Origin: Fibrobacterota bacterium
GTDB taxonomy: Bacteria > Fibrobacterota > OXYB2-FULL-49-7 > JAEUSG01
DNA length: 49,281 nucleotides
Reading direction: 5' to 3'
NCBI GenBank assembly: GCA_016788315.1
Contig: JAEUSG010000213.1
Coordinates: forward strand, 1-49,281
Part shown: positions 35,012-44,992 of the stretch, piece by piece
Layout: every line of letters begins with the position of its first letter
Position numbering within the stretch: position 1 is the stretch's first letter
The notes under the pieces: model-generated
Told to the model about the DNA's origin: nothing
What the model saw: the letters and a program-made list of their open reading frames with translations, nothing else
The model's database searches: none
Translations under genes and position numbers: made by a program

Positions 35012-35110
35012 GATGACCGGATTGACTCAGGTGACAGTAACCTCTTCACTGAAAACATTTATGAGAGATTTGTCAACAAATTAAGTGCAGAAATAGAGGT
35101 GTTCGTTTAG
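35012..35110 (+). other. Short open fragment in the 34878-35148 gap
   Basis: Between two in-frame stops one frame reads DSGDSNLFTENIYERFVNKL and on to EIEVFV. It looks protein-like but has no start codon and no recognisable family. It may be a relic. Apart from the repeat and antitoxin remnant, nothing else was seen in this 270-bp gap. Confidence 0.2.
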
Positions 35111-35148
35111 ACTGGAATACAGCCAACTAGCAATTTCTCGTCAACTCA

Positions 35149-36909
35149 CTAGAGCAACTTTTGATATAGTACATTTATGATAAAATCACTTTCCGGTTTC
35201 CATTCATCGGATTGAAAGTTAGGCTCAGTGCTTAAAAAAGTTTGTATTGCATGTTTGAAAATAAGCGAAACATTATTACCTCGTTCAGTAACAAATGATA
35301 ATCTGAAATGATTCTCGAATACATCGTTTGTTAGCTTTTCAATCTGATAATATGGATCATAATAACCGTAATAATTGTATTGATATGTTTCAATGAAATT
35401 TCTAGACCAGGAGAATGAGTATCCTACCGAAGCATTGTCTGCTAATCCTAAAGCCGCTTGAATAGAAAAATCTTTAACAGATCTGTTTTTGAGTTCATTT
35501 GTTTTTGTAAAATATTTATCGCTTGATAGCAAATTAGAGAAGGAATTAAAGTTGTTTTCGTCTACTACATCGTTTTCATAAAGATCTGTACTTAGTGTAT
35601 AGTATCCGATAGGAAAATAATAGTCATTATAGCTTTCATCAAAGAGAGGCAGGTTATAATTTACCTTTGCAATTAATTGATTTTTGAGCAGTATTCTTCC
35701 GTAAAGATATTCTTTTTCTGAAACAGTAGATGGACTATTACTGCTCAGAGGGACATTTGAATAAGCCAAGCTCAGAGAAAGATTCTTTTGAGGGTATACC
35801 CTTTCCTGTGCTTTGAAGCTGAAAGTTTCACCTACAGTATAATACTTCAAAAATGCATATTTTGAAGTCTGTGTTATTTTGAGATCTTTATTAATGTCAA
35901 AAACAGTATCTTTTAAAACACCGGTAGTATTAGAGAACACACGACCTTGATAAGAACCTGAAGGCGTTCCCTTAATGTTGATAGAGTTTAGAAATTGACC
36001 TTCACCAAGGAATTCTGTATGAAAATTATCCCAGTTGCCAAGTAGATAGTCAATTTCAGAAATACGTTTTCCATGCAGGTGTGTAATATTGAGATCAGAT
36101 TCAATTCTTTTATAGTCCCGCCAGGAATCAGAAATCCTGGATATTTTCCCGGTCAGGTGCAAATTGGATGATCTACAATTAATGTTACCATCTATTTCTG
36201 AGTAAGACTCCATTTTTGACGAAGATGAAGTGTCATAAGAAGATGGATAATAGGTATAAGGATGATATTTGTAATCAATGCCTAGCTGAAGATTGTTGAG
36301 TAAACCATAGGAAGATTTTCCATAGAACTCAAAAGATGAGAGATCTTCATCGGATGAAAAAGTTTTACTTACAGAAAGCTTCAGACGAAATTGATTTCTA
36401 TTCAATAGCGGTCCATATAAAAATGACAAATCATATTGATCAGATTCTTGAACAATTGAACCATCTCTACTTAGAAAATTGAACTCTCCATAAACAGGTA
36501 AATAGATGGTTCCTGCAATACCGGCCATGAATGTTTCTTCTGAGGAAGGAGCTATACCAATGAATGCATTTATAGGCATAGCTGTGAAGAACAGAGAGCT
36601 GCTATTACTTAATCGATATTTTAGATCGAATTCAGGTAATCCTCCAGCAAAAAGAGCATCTCCTTCTGCAAAGAAGCCGCCATAAAAACCCGTATAGCCG
36701 AACGAGTATAGGCTATCAACTCCTGCTTGAGAATGAAAAGCATTAAGAAGCATTGTTACACCGCCAAGATCATACAGATTAATCGAATGTTCAGTAGCTC
36801 TGTTTCCAATAATTCTGCCGAGATTATAGTCAGAATCTAAAATTCCTGAATCTGAGTAGGATAATGAAAGGCTGAAGATAATAATGCATAGTATGATTTT
36901 AGTTTTCAT
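35149..36909 (-). CDS. Predicted outer-membrane beta-barrel protein of unknown function
   Basis: 586 residues. A signal peptide (about 1-19, MKTKIILCIIIFSLSLSYS) is followed by many alternating-hydrophobicity strands rich in Ser, Tyr and Phe (LQLGIDYKYHPYTYYPSSYD, NASVGYSFSWSRNFIETYQY, FRLSFVTERGNNVSLIFKH). It ends FIINVLYQKLL, with alternating hydrophobics toward the end as in beta-barrels. No known family was recognised, and it lacks the sorting tail of the other secreted proteins here, which fits an integral outer-membrane location. It stands alone: 270 bp of scarred DNA lies downstream and 131 bp separate it from the next gene. Lower GC than its neighbours. Transport or surface adhesion are possibilities only. 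Confidence 0.55.
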   Translation of the reverse strand: MKTKIILCIIIFSLSLSYSDSGILDSDYNLGRIIGNRATEHSINLYDLGGVTMLLNAFHSQAGVDSLYSFGYTGFYGGFFAEGDALFAGGLPEFDLKYRLSNSSSLFFTAMPINAFIGIAPSSEETFMAGIAGTIYLPVYGEFNFLSRDGSIVQESDQYDLSFLYGPLLNRNQFRLKLSVSKTFSSDEDLSSFEFYGKSSYGLLNNLQLGIDYKYHPYTYYPSSYDTSSSSKMESYSEIDGNINCRSSNLHLTGKISRISDSWRDYKRIESDLNITHLHGKRISEIDYLLGNWDNFHTEFLGEGQFLNSINIKGTPSGSYQGRVFSNTTGVLKDTVFDINKDLKITQTSKYAFLKYYTVGETFSFKAQERVYPQKNLSLSLAYSNVPLSSNSPSTVSEKEYLYGRILLKNQLIAKVNYNLPLFDESYNDYYFPIGYYTLSTDLYENDVVDENNFNSFSNLLSSDKYFTKTNELKNRSVKDFSIQAALGLADNASVGYSFSWSRNFIETYQYNYYGYYDPYYQIEKLTNDVFENHFRLSFVTERGNNVSLIFKHAIQTFLSTEPNFQSDEWKPESDFIINVLYQKLL

Positions 36910-37040
36910 AAGTAAACGAAATCCTGATATAAAATAGTTAATAAATAAATTGACAACAATAAAGCAATATCATTGAGTAAACAAAGATACTTTACTCTTT
37001 ACTGCAAAAACAATTACAAAAATGGGAAATGTATAGATCC

Positions 37041-37598
37041 CTACAATGAAAGACTTTGCTTAATCTTTGTAAAGAACATTAGCGCTATAAGGCATCCAAA
37101 GCCTATTGAAGTTACAATAAGCCCTCGGATAAATGCCCGGTTCTTTTTCTCAAAAATTTGGGATATGAGAACTATTGAGCGGGTGAACTGCTCATAAATC
37201 TGTTCGTGCGAGTTAATGTTATTGAGGGCACTCAAGTAGCTATTTACACGTTCAGGATTGGTTTTTCCAAGAGCCATAATGTCTCCGGAATAGAGTAGTC
37301 CTGTGAAAGTTGTTACGCTCTTTTTAATGACTCCTTTACGGGGAATCAGAACCTGCATGATGTAATACGCAGCGCTTATTAGACATAGTAGCGAGATTGC
37401 TGGCAGAATAAGGCGTAAAGAGGTAAGGCCCACACCTACCAGACGGCCCACTTCACGGCTCAGAAGGGTGGCAATAACACCGTTCCAGGTTAATAGTAGC
37501 GAAACTTTGAGATCCAGCTGCTGAATCTGTTTGGTCAGCTGATCGTACACGTTCATGGAAAAAACGGCTTTTACATCTTCAATAGATAAGGTAACCAT
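37041..37598 (-). CDS. Pycsar-effector-like (PycTM/DUF5706-type) membrane protein
   Basis: 185 residues from ATG 37598 (MVTLSIEDVKAVF); an upstream ATG at 37700 would add an unlikely hydrophobic stretch. An N-terminal helix, YDQLTKQIQQLDLKVSLLL, leads into the first membrane segment (VSLLLTWNGVIATLL), then a second (LRLILPAISLLCLISAAYYI), a soluble helical part (GLLYSGDIMALGKTN ... EQIYEQFTRSIVLISQIFEKK) and a final segment (IRGLIVTSIGFGCLIALMFF). The D-x-K then N-G-in-membrane pattern and the late 'I..K...' helix fit Pycsar effector (PycTM) proteins, which depolarise the membrane on sensing cyclic nucleotides in phage defence. No nucleotide cyclase gene lies nearby. It is divergent from the DUF1016 nuclease. 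Family call moderate. Confidence 0.5.
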   Translation of the reverse strand: MVTLSIEDVKAVFSMNVYDQLTKQIQQLDLKVSLLLTWNGVIATLLSREVGRLVGVGLTSLRLILPAISLLCLISAAYYIMQVLIPRKGVIKKSVTTFTGLLYSGDIMALGKTNPERVNSYLSALNNINSHEQIYEQFTRSIVLISQIFEKKNRAFIRGLIVTSIGFGCLIALMFFTKIKQSLSL

Positions 37599-37800
37599 AT
37601 ATGCTATAAAATATCTGCTACAGTCAGTTATAAGCAATAGTATTAGAGTTCTTTGAATGGTTATATGAAAGTTTAATAGACATAGTAACAAAAATAGCAA
37701 CGTATGCTATGAGTTTATATTTAGCGAAAAGGTTGTTCTATAGAGAATTAACATGGTATATTGACTAAATCCTTTATACACTGAAATCTGAGAAAAAAGC

Positions 37801-38889
37801 ATGCAGGAAAAGAGAAATCGTAGAGATAACGGGAAGCACGAACAGGTCATTATGCCTACTCCTGCCAAGGCAATAGATTTGCCTAAAGGATATTCCACAT
37901 TCCTTCAAGCTGTTAAAGATAGAATCCGCACAGATCGGCTCAAAGCTCAACTTTCCGCCAATGTTGTTCAAATTTCTATGTATTGGGATTTAGGTAAAGA
38001 GATTCTTGGAAAACAGGAACAGGAAGGCTGGGGAGCTAAAATAATAGACCGCCTTTCAACGGATTTGCAAAAAGAATTTCCAGAGATGCACGGTTTTTCC
38101 CCGCGTAATCTCAAATATATGCGCGCTTTTGCAGAAGCCTGGCCGGACAAGGAAATTGTGCAACGGTGCGTTGCACAAATACCGTGGAGAACCAATTTGT
38201 CGCTTCTCGAAAAATTAAAGGAACCGGAAATAAGACTATGGTATGCAGGGAAGGTCATTGAACATGGTTGGAGCAAAACAATCCTCGAAGTTCAAATAGA
38301 AACAAAGCTTCATAAACGTGTAGGAAAAAGTGTCAATAATTTTTCAAAAGCCCTTCCACCCGTTGAATCAGATATGGCCAACCAGATATTTAAAGACCCG
38401 TATCTGTTTGATTTTATCGGTACTGCAGAAGTGAGAAAAGAAGCGGAGCTAGAAGACAAACTTATCACACATTTAGAAAAGTTTCTACTTGAGCTGGGGC
38501 AAGGCTTTGCCTTTGTGGGGCGACAAGTTCATCTTGAGGTAGGCGGAGACGATTTCTACATTGATATGCTTTTTTATCACCTTAAATTAAGGTGCTATGT
38601 TGTGGTAGAATTAAAAGCAGGAACTTTTAATCCAGGCCATGTTAGTCAGCTGACTATGTATATGAACATAGTGGATGATTTGCTGCGGCACGAAAGCGAC
38701 AATCAAACAATCGGCCTACTACTAGTCAAAGAAAAGAACAAAACAGTTGTTAAGTATTCGTTAGCTGGGAACAATAAACCCATCGGTGTTGCCGATTGGG
38801 ATCAGATGATTACTGAATCTCTTCCTGATGAATTAAAGCCCAGTTTGCCATCTATTGATGAAATAGAAAAAGAGATTGCTAATGAATGA
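37801..38889 (+). CDS. DUF1016/YhcG-type PD-(D/E)XK nuclease
   Basis: 362 residues. The N-terminal DUF1016 region includes YWDLGKEIL, WGAKIIDRLSTDLQKEFP and GFSPRNLKYMRAF, then QIPWRTNLSLLEKL. The C-terminal nuclease part has FVGRQVHLEVGGDDFYIDML (Asp255) and CYVVVELKAG (Glu270-Leu-Lys272), then HVSQLTMYMN, a full PD-(D/E)XK set. These proteins bind or cut DNA and often lie in restriction-modification or defence islands; the exact role is not established. Start at ATG 37801; ATG 37852 (MPTPAKAIDLP) is an alternative and lies closer to the conserved part. A -35/-10-like pair, TTGTTC and TATATT, lies 40-70 bp upstream. It is divergent from the PycTM-like gene, with a gap of about 200 bp. Confidence 0.85.
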   Translation: MQEKRNRRDNGKHEQVIMPTPAKAIDLPKGYSTFLQAVKDRIRTDRLKAQLSANVVQISMYWDLGKEILGKQEQEGWGAKIIDRLSTDLQKEFPEMHGFSPRNLKYMRAFAEAWPDKEIVQRCVAQIPWRTNLSLLEKLKEPEIRLWYAGKVIEHGWSKTILEVQIETKLHKRVGKSVNNFSKALPPVESDMANQIFKDPYLFDFIGTAEVRKEAELEDKLITHLEKFLLELGQGFAFVGRQVHLEVGGDDFYIDMLFYHLKLRCYVVVELKAGTFNPGHVSQLTMYMNIVDDLLRHESDNQTIGLLLVKEKNKTVVKYSLAGNNKPIGVADWDQMITESLPDELKPSLPSIDEIEKEIANE

Positions 38890-38897
38890 TCAAGGTA

Positions 38898-38926
38898 TTG
38901 CTGGTGGTAATCAGATGCATTATATC
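38898..38926 (+). promoter_or_regulatory. Candidate sigma-70 promoter before aspS
   Basis: TTGCTG (38898-38903), a 17-base spacer, TATATC (38921-38926), then an untranslated leader of about 95 nt before the GTG at 39028. Confidence 0.35.
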
Positions 38927-39027
38927 TGTAACAACTTTAGGTGCTTTATTACCCCGCAAGATTTTATCTTTCCGTACACGGATAGTACAGCCTTAAACCG
39001 GTAATTTTTTATCAGGAGTCTAAACAA

Positions 39028-40800
39028 GTGGAAATCGATTTCGAACAGAGAAAAACACACAGTTGCGGTGAACTAACAGCTAAAGAGAACGGCAAAGAGG
39101 TTTTTATCAAAGGATGGGTTGACAGAAGGCGTGACTTAGGTCAGCTTATCTTTATCGATATTCGAGATCGCAAGGGAAAGACTCAGGTTGTATTTGACCC
39201 TTCGCGCAACAGTGAAACACATGCAAAAGCGGGCGAACTGCGAAATGAGTATGTGATTTCTGTACGCGGCACTGTCGGAAAGCGGCTTGAGCCCAACACA
39301 AAAATAAGCACCGGTGAAATTGAGGTTCTGGCAGATGAGCTGAGGATTTTAAATCCATCAGAAACTCCACCTATCTCTATTAATGAAGATGGCGGTGAAA
39401 ATGAAGATATCAGACTTAAATGGCGTTTCCTTGATTTACGCCGTCCTTTCATGCAGCGCAATATGCTATTCCGTAGCAAGGTTATGCAGGAAACTAGAAA
39501 ACTCCTTTCAGCTGAGGAATTTGCTGAAATAGAGACACCAATACTAATGAAGAGTACACCAGAAGGTGCCCGCGACTTTCTAGTTCCCTCTCGAGTTAAC
39601 CCGGGCAAGTTCTACGCTCTTCCTCAGTCGCCGCAGACCTACAAACAGATTCTTATGGTTGCCGGATACGAGCGCTATTTCCAAATAGCCAAGTGCTTCA
39701 GAGATGAGGACCTTCGTGCCGACCGTCAGCCGGAATTTACACAGATTGACTGCGAAATGTCTTTTGTAAATGCAGAGGAAATTTATGATACGTTTGGCGG
39801 TTTTGTAACAAAACTTTTCAAAAATGTAATGGGTATTGATATTCCGCCAATTCCTCGTATGACCTATGAAGAGGCGATGGAAGGTTACGGCTGTGATAAA
39901 CCTGACTTACGTTTTGACATGAAGATGGTTGATTTTTCTGAAATACTGAAGAGCAGCGGTTTTAAGGTTTTTGATTCCGTTCTTGAAACAGAGGGCGGCG
40001 CGGTAAAGGGAATAAAGGCTGAAAAATGCGCCGATTTCTCCCGCAAAGTTATGGACGATCTTACAGAATTTGTTGCCGGTTACGGTGCCAAGGGGCTTGT
40101 ATGGCTTAAGGTTACAGAGAACGGTCTTGAAGGACCTTCTGCAAAATTCCTGAAACCTGAAATCCTGGCTGAGCTTCAGAATGAGGCCGATGCAACTGTC
40201 GGAGACGTGATATTTATTATTGCGTCAACACGCAAAGTGGTTAATGTTGCCTTGGGTCAGCTCCGTCTTGAAATTGCAAAACGGAAAAACCTCATGAAAA
40301 AGGATCAGTTTGTCTTTACATGGGTTACGGATTTTCCGATGTTCGAATACAGCGAGACAGATAAGCGCTGGTCTTCAACGCATCATCCATTTACAGCACC
40401 TCTTGACGAAGATGTAAGCCTTCTTTACAGCCCAGAGTACTATTTCGCGAGAGCCAAAGCATACGACATCATTTTAAATGGAAATGAAATCGGCGGAGGA
40501 AGTATTAGAATTCATCAGGCTGGATTGCAGTCGAAGATTTTTGAACTGCTTGGAATTAAGCCTGACGAAGCGAGACTGAAATTCGGCTTTCTTCTTGATG
40601 CATTCAAGTATGGAGCTCCTCCTCACGGCGGAATTGCATTCGGTCTTGACCGTCTTGTAATGATCATGCTGGGCCTTGATTCCATCCGCGATGTTATAGC
40701 ATTTCCAAAAACAGCATCAGCCTGTTCATTGATGGATGAGTCACCATCGAATGTTGATTCACAGCAGCTTGATGAATTGGGAATTGCCCTTAAAAAATAA
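39028..40800 (+). CDS. aspS: Aspartyl-tRNA synthetase
   Basis: 590 residues, the usual length of bacterial AspRS. GTG start with AGGAG about 10 nt upstream. It charges tRNA-Asp with aspartate in the cytoplasm. An N-terminal OB-fold anticodon domain (VFIKGWVDRRRDLGQLIFID) is followed by the class II core: LPQSPQTYKQILM, motif 2 FRDEDLRADRQPEFTQID, an inserted GAD-type domain (about 285-415), TWVTDFPMFEY, and motif 3 GAPPHGGIAFGLDRL. Whether it is discriminating or also charges tRNA-Asn cannot be judged from the sequence. First gene of a housekeeping run; the lipoprotein gene follows 14 bp later. Confidence 0.97.
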   Translation: MEIDFEQRKTHSCGELTAKENGKEVFIKGWVDRRRDLGQLIFIDIRDRKGKTQVVFDPSRNSETHAKAGELRNEYVISVRGTVGKRLEPNTKISTGEIEVLADELRILNPSETPPISINEDGGENEDIRLKWRFLDLRRPFMQRNMLFRSKVMQETRKLLSAEEFAEIETPILMKSTPEGARDFLVPSRVNPGKFYALPQSPQTYKQILMVAGYERYFQIAKCFRDEDLRADRQPEFTQIDCEMSFVNAEEIYDTFGGFVTKLFKNVMGIDIPPIPRMTYEEAMEGYGCDKPDLRFDMKMVDFSEILKSSGFKVFDSVLETEGGAVKGIKAEKCADFSRKVMDDLTEFVAGYGAKGLVWLKVTENGLEGPSAKFLKPEILAELQNEADATVGDVIFIIASTRKVVNVALGQLRLEIAKRKNLMKKDQFVFTWVTDFPMFEYSETDKRWSSTHHPFTAPLDEDVSLLYSPEYYFARAKAYDIILNGNEIGGGSIRIHQAGLQSKIFELLGIKPDEARLKFGFLLDAFKYGAPPHGGIAFGLDRLVMIMLGLDSIRDVIAFPKTASACSLMDESPSNVDSQQLDELGIALKK

Positions 40801-40814
40801 GGAGAATATTTCGC

Positions 40815-41060
40815 GTGAAAGCATTTATAGCATTTCTTCTGTTTGCATTGGTGTTGGTCCCGGGATGCGCAAAAAAGCCAAACCTTCAGGAGCTTCAGCA
40901 GCTTGAAGAGCAGAAACGTGAAATTGATGCGCAGGAAAAAAAGCTTAAAGAGCTTCAGGCAGAACGTGAAAAATTTGAGGCTCTCCTGGAAACCAAGAAG
41001 GCAGAATTGAAAAAGCTGGAAATGGAAAAGGATTCCCTTAAAACCAGGTTGGGAAAGTAA
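40815..41060 (+). CDS. Small coiled-coil lipoprotein
   Basis: 81 residues from a GTG start with AAGGAG upstream. Signal peptide with lipobox LVPGC (Cys18), followed by an almost uninterrupted charged coiled coil ([20 protein letters not shown] and on to the end). Predicted to be anchored in a membrane facing the periplasm. Length and composition recall Lpp-like or periplasmic spacer proteins, but no homologue is claimed. The stop is followed at once by the phoH frame, so the two are probably translationally linked. Confidence 0.75.
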   Translation: MKAFIAFLLFALVLVPGCAKKPNLQELQQLEEQKREIDAQEKKLKELQAEREKFEALLETKKAELKKLEMEKDSLKTRLGK

Positions 41061-41076
41061 GGAAGAGAGAGCACGT

Positions 41077-41997
41077 ATTAAATCAATACTGTACACAGAT
41101 CAGGCGGGTCTTCTTGGACTCTTCGGTGCAGGTTACAGCAGGAAAAAAGAGGTCGAGACCCTTCTTGGCGTATCCCTTATTATACGTAACGATTTCATAC
41201 AGATAAAAGCACCAAGTAAACCGAAGGGGGCGGCCGCTGAGAAGTTTCTGCAGGAGAGACTTCAGTCTGCTTCATTTAATACCGATGTTGAAAGCTCATG
41301 TAATTCACCGGCACTTCCTACTGCCAGCGGCGGAAATTTCATCACCTCCGGACGGAAGCAGAACATTTATGCAAGGACGGAAGGGCAGATCCGTTTTTTC
41401 GAAGCGGTAAAGCATAATGACCTTGTCTTCGCAATAGGACCTGCCGGAACCGGTAAAACATATATGGCCGTTGCTATGGCGATAGAGGCTCTTCGCAGAA
41501 AATCTGTTGAACGGATAATTCTTGCAAGGCCTGCAGTTGAAGCGGGTGAGTCTTTGGGCTTTCTTCCTGGAAATTTGAAAGAGAAGGTTGATCCATATCT
41601 GGCACCTCTTTATGATGCTCTTTACGACATGCTGCCGAAAGAAACGGTAGGACAGTTCTTTGTTGATCGCACTATTGAAGTTTCGCCTCTTGCATATATG
41701 CGTGGCAGAACACTCCACAACGCTTTTATTATTCTTGACGAAGCGCAAAACGCAACAGTAAAGCAGCTGAAGATGTTTCTTACAAGACTAGGCACCTGCT
41801 CCAAGGCTATAGTTTGCGGAGACGTTACCCAGGTGGATCTAAGGAATGAACGGTCAGGTCTGTGCACTATGGAAAAGATGCTTTCTAAAATTCCTGACAT
41901 AGAGTTTATTCATCTCGACGGCCGTGATGTTATGCGGCATAAGCTTGTTAAGGAGATAATACGCGCATACGACGACTTTGAGGCAAAGAATGGCTGA
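41077..41997 (+). CDS. phoH: PhoH-family ATPase, apparently with a non-standard start codon
   Basis: About 306 residues when begun at ATT 41077. The N-terminal KH-like part ([37 protein letters not shown]) is followed by Walker A GPAGTGKT (121-128), [39 protein letters not shown] (Walker B) and GDVTQVDL. PhoH proteins are ATPases linked to RNA metabolism and usually lie near pgpH/ybeY, as here. The frame stays open upstream to 41011, inside the lipoprotein gene, and contains no ATG, GTG or TTG before the first internal ATG (41464), which is past Walker A. ATT 41077 follows AAGGAAGAGAGAG and fits the expected N-terminus. The stop overlaps the next gene by 8 bp. Confidence 0.85.
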   Translation: MKSILYTDQAGLLGLFGAGYSRKKEVETLLGVSLIIRNDFIQIKAPSKPKGAAAEKFLQERLQSASFNTDVESSCNSPALPTASGGNFITSGRKQNIYARTEGQIRFFEAVKHNDLVFAIGPAGTGKTYMAVAMAIEALRRKSVERIILARPAVEAGESLGFLPGNLKEKVDPYLAPLYDALYDMLPKETVGQFFVDRTIEVSPLAYMRGRTLHNAFIILDEAQNATVKQLKMFLTRLGTCSKAIVCGDVTQVDLRNERSGLCTMEKMLSKIPDIEFIHLDGRDVMRHKLVKEIIRAYDDFEAKNG

Positions 41998-44269
41998 TAC
42001 AGTTCAGATGCCGAAGCTTCCCGGCTCCAATTTCCGTTCATCATTTCTCTCTAACCGAACGTTGCAGGCATATTTATTTGTCGGCTGGATTCTGATACTG
42101 AATCTTATTCTTCCAAGTCCACATGGAGAAAATACACTTGATGTTCCAAGAGAGGGAGAAATAACAAAGCGGGCATATATAGCTCCCTTTACCTTTGATC
42201 TGCTTAAAACAAAAGAGGAGATTGCAAAAGAGAGACGTGATGCTGTAAAAAGGGTACCATTCCTGGTTCGTTATGATTACGAAGTCTCAGAAAAAGTTAT
42301 AGGAAGATTTAAAACTTTTGAAAAACAAATTTCTCTCCTGCGGGATCCATCTTCAAGCGATTCTGTCCGTGCATCAATCTACAAGGTTCTGCGCAAGGAG
42401 CTGTCTGTAGGCGCCATTACGCTGTTTACAGAAAGAAACGGCGATCCTGCAGCACTTACGGCTATTGCGGAACGAATCATGGATAACGGTATTGCCGGTC
42501 AGCTCTTTGTCAAAGATGAAAGGGAAGTCGGCGATTACCGTGAAAAGCACAATGTTGATCCGGCATCGGTAAGAATAATGGAAAGCGATGCAGTTGTCCT
42601 GATTAAGGATGGTGTGGAGAGAGGTGTCGGCATAGGCGATCTCCTGCCGAAAGAGGCCGCTATAGAGAAGGAGCGCGGAAATCTAAGGCAGGTGACGGGG
42701 CGGGAATCGATAGGAGCACTTTACGAAATACTTTATGCCTGGACTGTTCCGAACATAATATCGCTTGAAGAGGAAACGGCGAAACGTAAAGATGCGGCAG
42801 CTAACAGTGTTATTCCTACAATGGGCAAGGTCGTAAAAGATCTTGAAATAGTCGGTAAGAATAAACTTGTTACAACCGAAATAGCAAGAAGTCTCTATTC
42901 GCTGAAAGTGGCACAGGAAAAGCTTGAATCGGCTGAAAAGAGAAGTAATCTTCTTATCGGATTCATGCGTTTTCTTTTCCTCTCTCTTATAATGCTTCCA
43001 TTCTTCATTTGGGCTGGAAGCAGACTGCATGCTGATAAGAGTCTTAAACCGGTAGCCGCTTTTTGTGTTCTTATAACCGTTACAGCGCTGATTATTACCG
43101 GCACCTGGCATCTTGTAAACATTGTTCTAACTCCTCTCGATACCCTTTCTTCATTTGATTTCTCTTATGCATACCCGCTTGTATTTGCATCAATACTGGC
43201 ATCAGTGCTGTTTTCAGTTGAAACAGGCGTTGTCGCAATGCTGGCTGTAACGTTTATCTATTCTGTGATTACCGGTTTCACTTTCGGTCCCGCTTTTGTT
43301 CACTTTGCAGCCGGTATTGCAGCTGCGCTTGGTCTGAAAAATATCCGTTATCGATCACAGTTTTTCTTCTCCTTTCTTATGTATCTCATCGTTGCCGGTG
43401 CAGCCCTTATGGCTTATAACGGTCTTAAATACGGCAGAATTGACGGAATGCATATTATTAGGGAGTGGGCACTCATGCTTGCCTCCGGACTCTTTTCACT
43501 AATGCTTGCCATGACCGTAGCCTGGCTGTTCGAAAGAATTTTCGGCATCATGACCAATCTTACACTTATTGAACTCTCTGATATGAATGTACCAGCTCTA
43601 AAAAGGCTTTCCATTGAAGCACCGGGTACATACCACCACAGTGTTCTTGTCGGAAATCTGACTGAAGCTGCGGCTGAAAAGGTTGGAGGGAATCCGCTTT
43701 TAGGCAGAGTTATGGCCTATTATCACGATCTCGGAAAAGTATATAAACCGGAATATTTCATAGAAAACAGCCAGAATCTTGTTGATACGCTTCATGGAAA
43801 AGTTTCACCGCGAATGAGTGCAATTATCATTGCTGCTCATGTTAAACAGGGAATGGAGCTTGCCCGTAAATATCGTCTTCCGACAGCTATTCAGGATGCA
43901 ATACGGGAACACCACGGAACAACCTTTATCTCATTCTTTTATGATAAGGCCAAAGAATTGGAGCCTGAAAAGCAGTTGATGAGGGAGGATTTCTGTTATC
44001 CCGGACCAAAGCCCCGTTCTAAGGAGACCGCCATCCTTATGCTAGCCGACTCAGTTGAGGCGGCTTCGAGAACACTGAACGATTCGACCCCGTCACGTTT
44101 ACGCAACCTTGTTGAGGATATTATTCAGAGGAAAATTCAGGACAGACAGCTGAGCCACTGCGAACTGACTCTGCAGGAGCTGGAATTAATACGTGAAAGC
44201 TTTGTTAATGTACTCACCGCCATGTTTCACTCAAGAATTGAATATCCAGGACGTACTAACGAGGAGTGA
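41990..44269 (+). CDS. pgpH: 7TM-HD family phosphodiesterase (PgpH/YqfF type)
   Basis: 759 residues from ATG 41990, which overlaps the end of phoH (ATGGCTGA). Order: one TM helix (about 25-45), an extracytoplasmic 7TMR-HDED region (about 60-300, [36 protein letters not shown]), a seven-helix membrane part (about 310-520), and a cytoplasmic HD domain with [34 protein letters not shown] (the HD pair) and IREHHGT. Family members hydrolyse cyclic di-AMP. The metal-binding histidines and HD are all present. No diadenylate cyclase is in view. The order phoH-pgpH is the common bacterial arrangement; ybeY, often next, is missing here and a HAMP protein takes its place. Confidence 0.92.
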   Translation: MADTVQMPKLPGSNFRSSFLSNRTLQAYLFVGWILILNLILPSPHGENTLDVPREGEITKRAYIAPFTFDLLKTKEEIAKERRDAVKRVPFLVRYDYEVSEKVIGRFKTFEKQISLLRDPSSSDSVRASIYKVLRKELSVGAITLFTERNGDPAALTAIAERIMDNGIAGQLFVKDEREVGDYREKHNVDPASVRIMESDAVVLIKDGVERGVGIGDLLPKEAAIEKERGNLRQVTGRESIGALYEILYAWTVPNIISLEEETAKRKDAAANSVIPTMGKVVKDLEIVGKNKLVTTEIARSLYSLKVAQEKLESAEKRSNLLIGFMRFLFLSLIMLPFFIWAGSRLHADKSLKPVAAFCVLITVTALIITGTWHLVNIVLTPLDTLSSFDFSYAYPLVFASILASVLFSVETGVVAMLAVTFIYSVITGFTFGPAFVHFAAGIAAALGLKNIRYRSQFFFSFLMYLIVAGAALMAYNGLKYGRIDGMHIIREWALMLASGLFSLMLAMTVAWLFERIFGIMTNLTLIELSDMNVPALKRLSIEAPGTYHHSVLVGNLTEAAAEKVGGNPLLGRVMAYYHDLGKVYKPEYFIENSQNLVDTLHGKVSPRMSAIIIAAHVKQGMELARKYRLPTAIQDAIREHHGTTFISFFYDKAKELEPEKQLMREDFCYPGPKPRSKETAILMLADSVEAASRTLNDSTPSRLRNLVEDIIQRKIQDRQLSHCELTLQELELIRESFVNVLTAMFHSRIEYPGRTNEE

Positions 44270-44314
44270 AAAAAACTATATTGCTGTAAACAGTCCTTTT
44301 AAAGGAAAATAAAA

Positions 44315-44989
44315 ATGGGTGAACAACCAAAATTTCAGCGGAAACACTTCTTTATAAACAAACGTCTCCAGATCAGGTATATGATCTCAATGCTTATTCC
44401 GATGCTTGTGCTCATTGCATTCATCGGTCTTATTATGTATTACTCACAGTACCGTTTTGTTCAGGCAACAACGCAGGAAATGGGTCGGGATCTTAAGAAT
44501 GTCATTCTCACAAATCAGCTTTATGCCCCGAACGACGACTGCGCAAAAGACGCAAAAACAGTTGCTGACATTAAGTCGCGTATTGCACAGTACTCGGTGG
44601 GTGACAGAAGTTTTTCCGGTCCTCTTCTTAAAACAGCCTATAAGATACTCTTCATCGGACTATTTGTTGTTGTAGCTGAACTTGCTTTTTTGACAATTTT
44701 TATTTCTCACAAAGTTGCAGGTCCTGTTTACAGGTTCAGCAAATTTGCCGAGGATCTTAAAACTGGAAATTTAAAAGGGCGTATCTATCTGCGTAAGGGC
44801 GATGAACTTACCGATGTCGCGTCCGATTTCAATCAGTCAGCAGATTTTCTGCAGGCTGAAGTGCGTGCACTTATTACCACCTCCGAAAACATGATTGAAG
44901 AGATGAAAAAGGGTGGCGTAGTCAGCCAGGATAACATTCTTAAGTTTGAACGCCAGCTCGAAACGTCAAAGAAGCGATTTACAGTTTAA
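44315..44989 (+). CDS. Two-TM HAMP-domain membrane protein
   Basis: 224 residues. Two membrane helices (about 21-43 and 110-131) enclose a short periplasmic loop (about 45-108). A HAMP domain follows (about 131-185, KVAGPVYRFSKFAEDLKTGN, GDELTDVASDFNQ) and a short coiled coil to the end. There is no kinase, cyclase or methyl-accepting output domain, so it looks like a truncated or adaptor-type sensor. AAAGGA lies 8 nt before the ATG. It sits 45 bp after pgpH and 3 bp before the amidohydrolase, suggesting one operon. Partner unknown. Confidence 0.7.
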   Translation: MGEQPKFQRKHFFINKRLQIRYMISMLIPMLVLIAFIGLIMYYSQYRFVQATTQEMGRDLKNVILTNQLYAPNDDCAKDAKTVADIKSRIAQYSVGDRSFSGPLLKTAYKILFIGLFVVVAELAFLTIFISHKVAGPVYRFSKFAEDLKTGNLKGRIYLRKGDELTDVASDFNQSADFLQAEVRALITTSENMIEEMKKGGVVSQDNILKFERQLETSKKRFTV

Positions 44990-44992
44990 TTA

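Noticed and set aside
44297-44310. TCCTTTTAAAGGA as a hairpin hiding the ribosome site of the HAMP gene
   Set aside because: Only four pairs can form with a real loop, too weak to matter.
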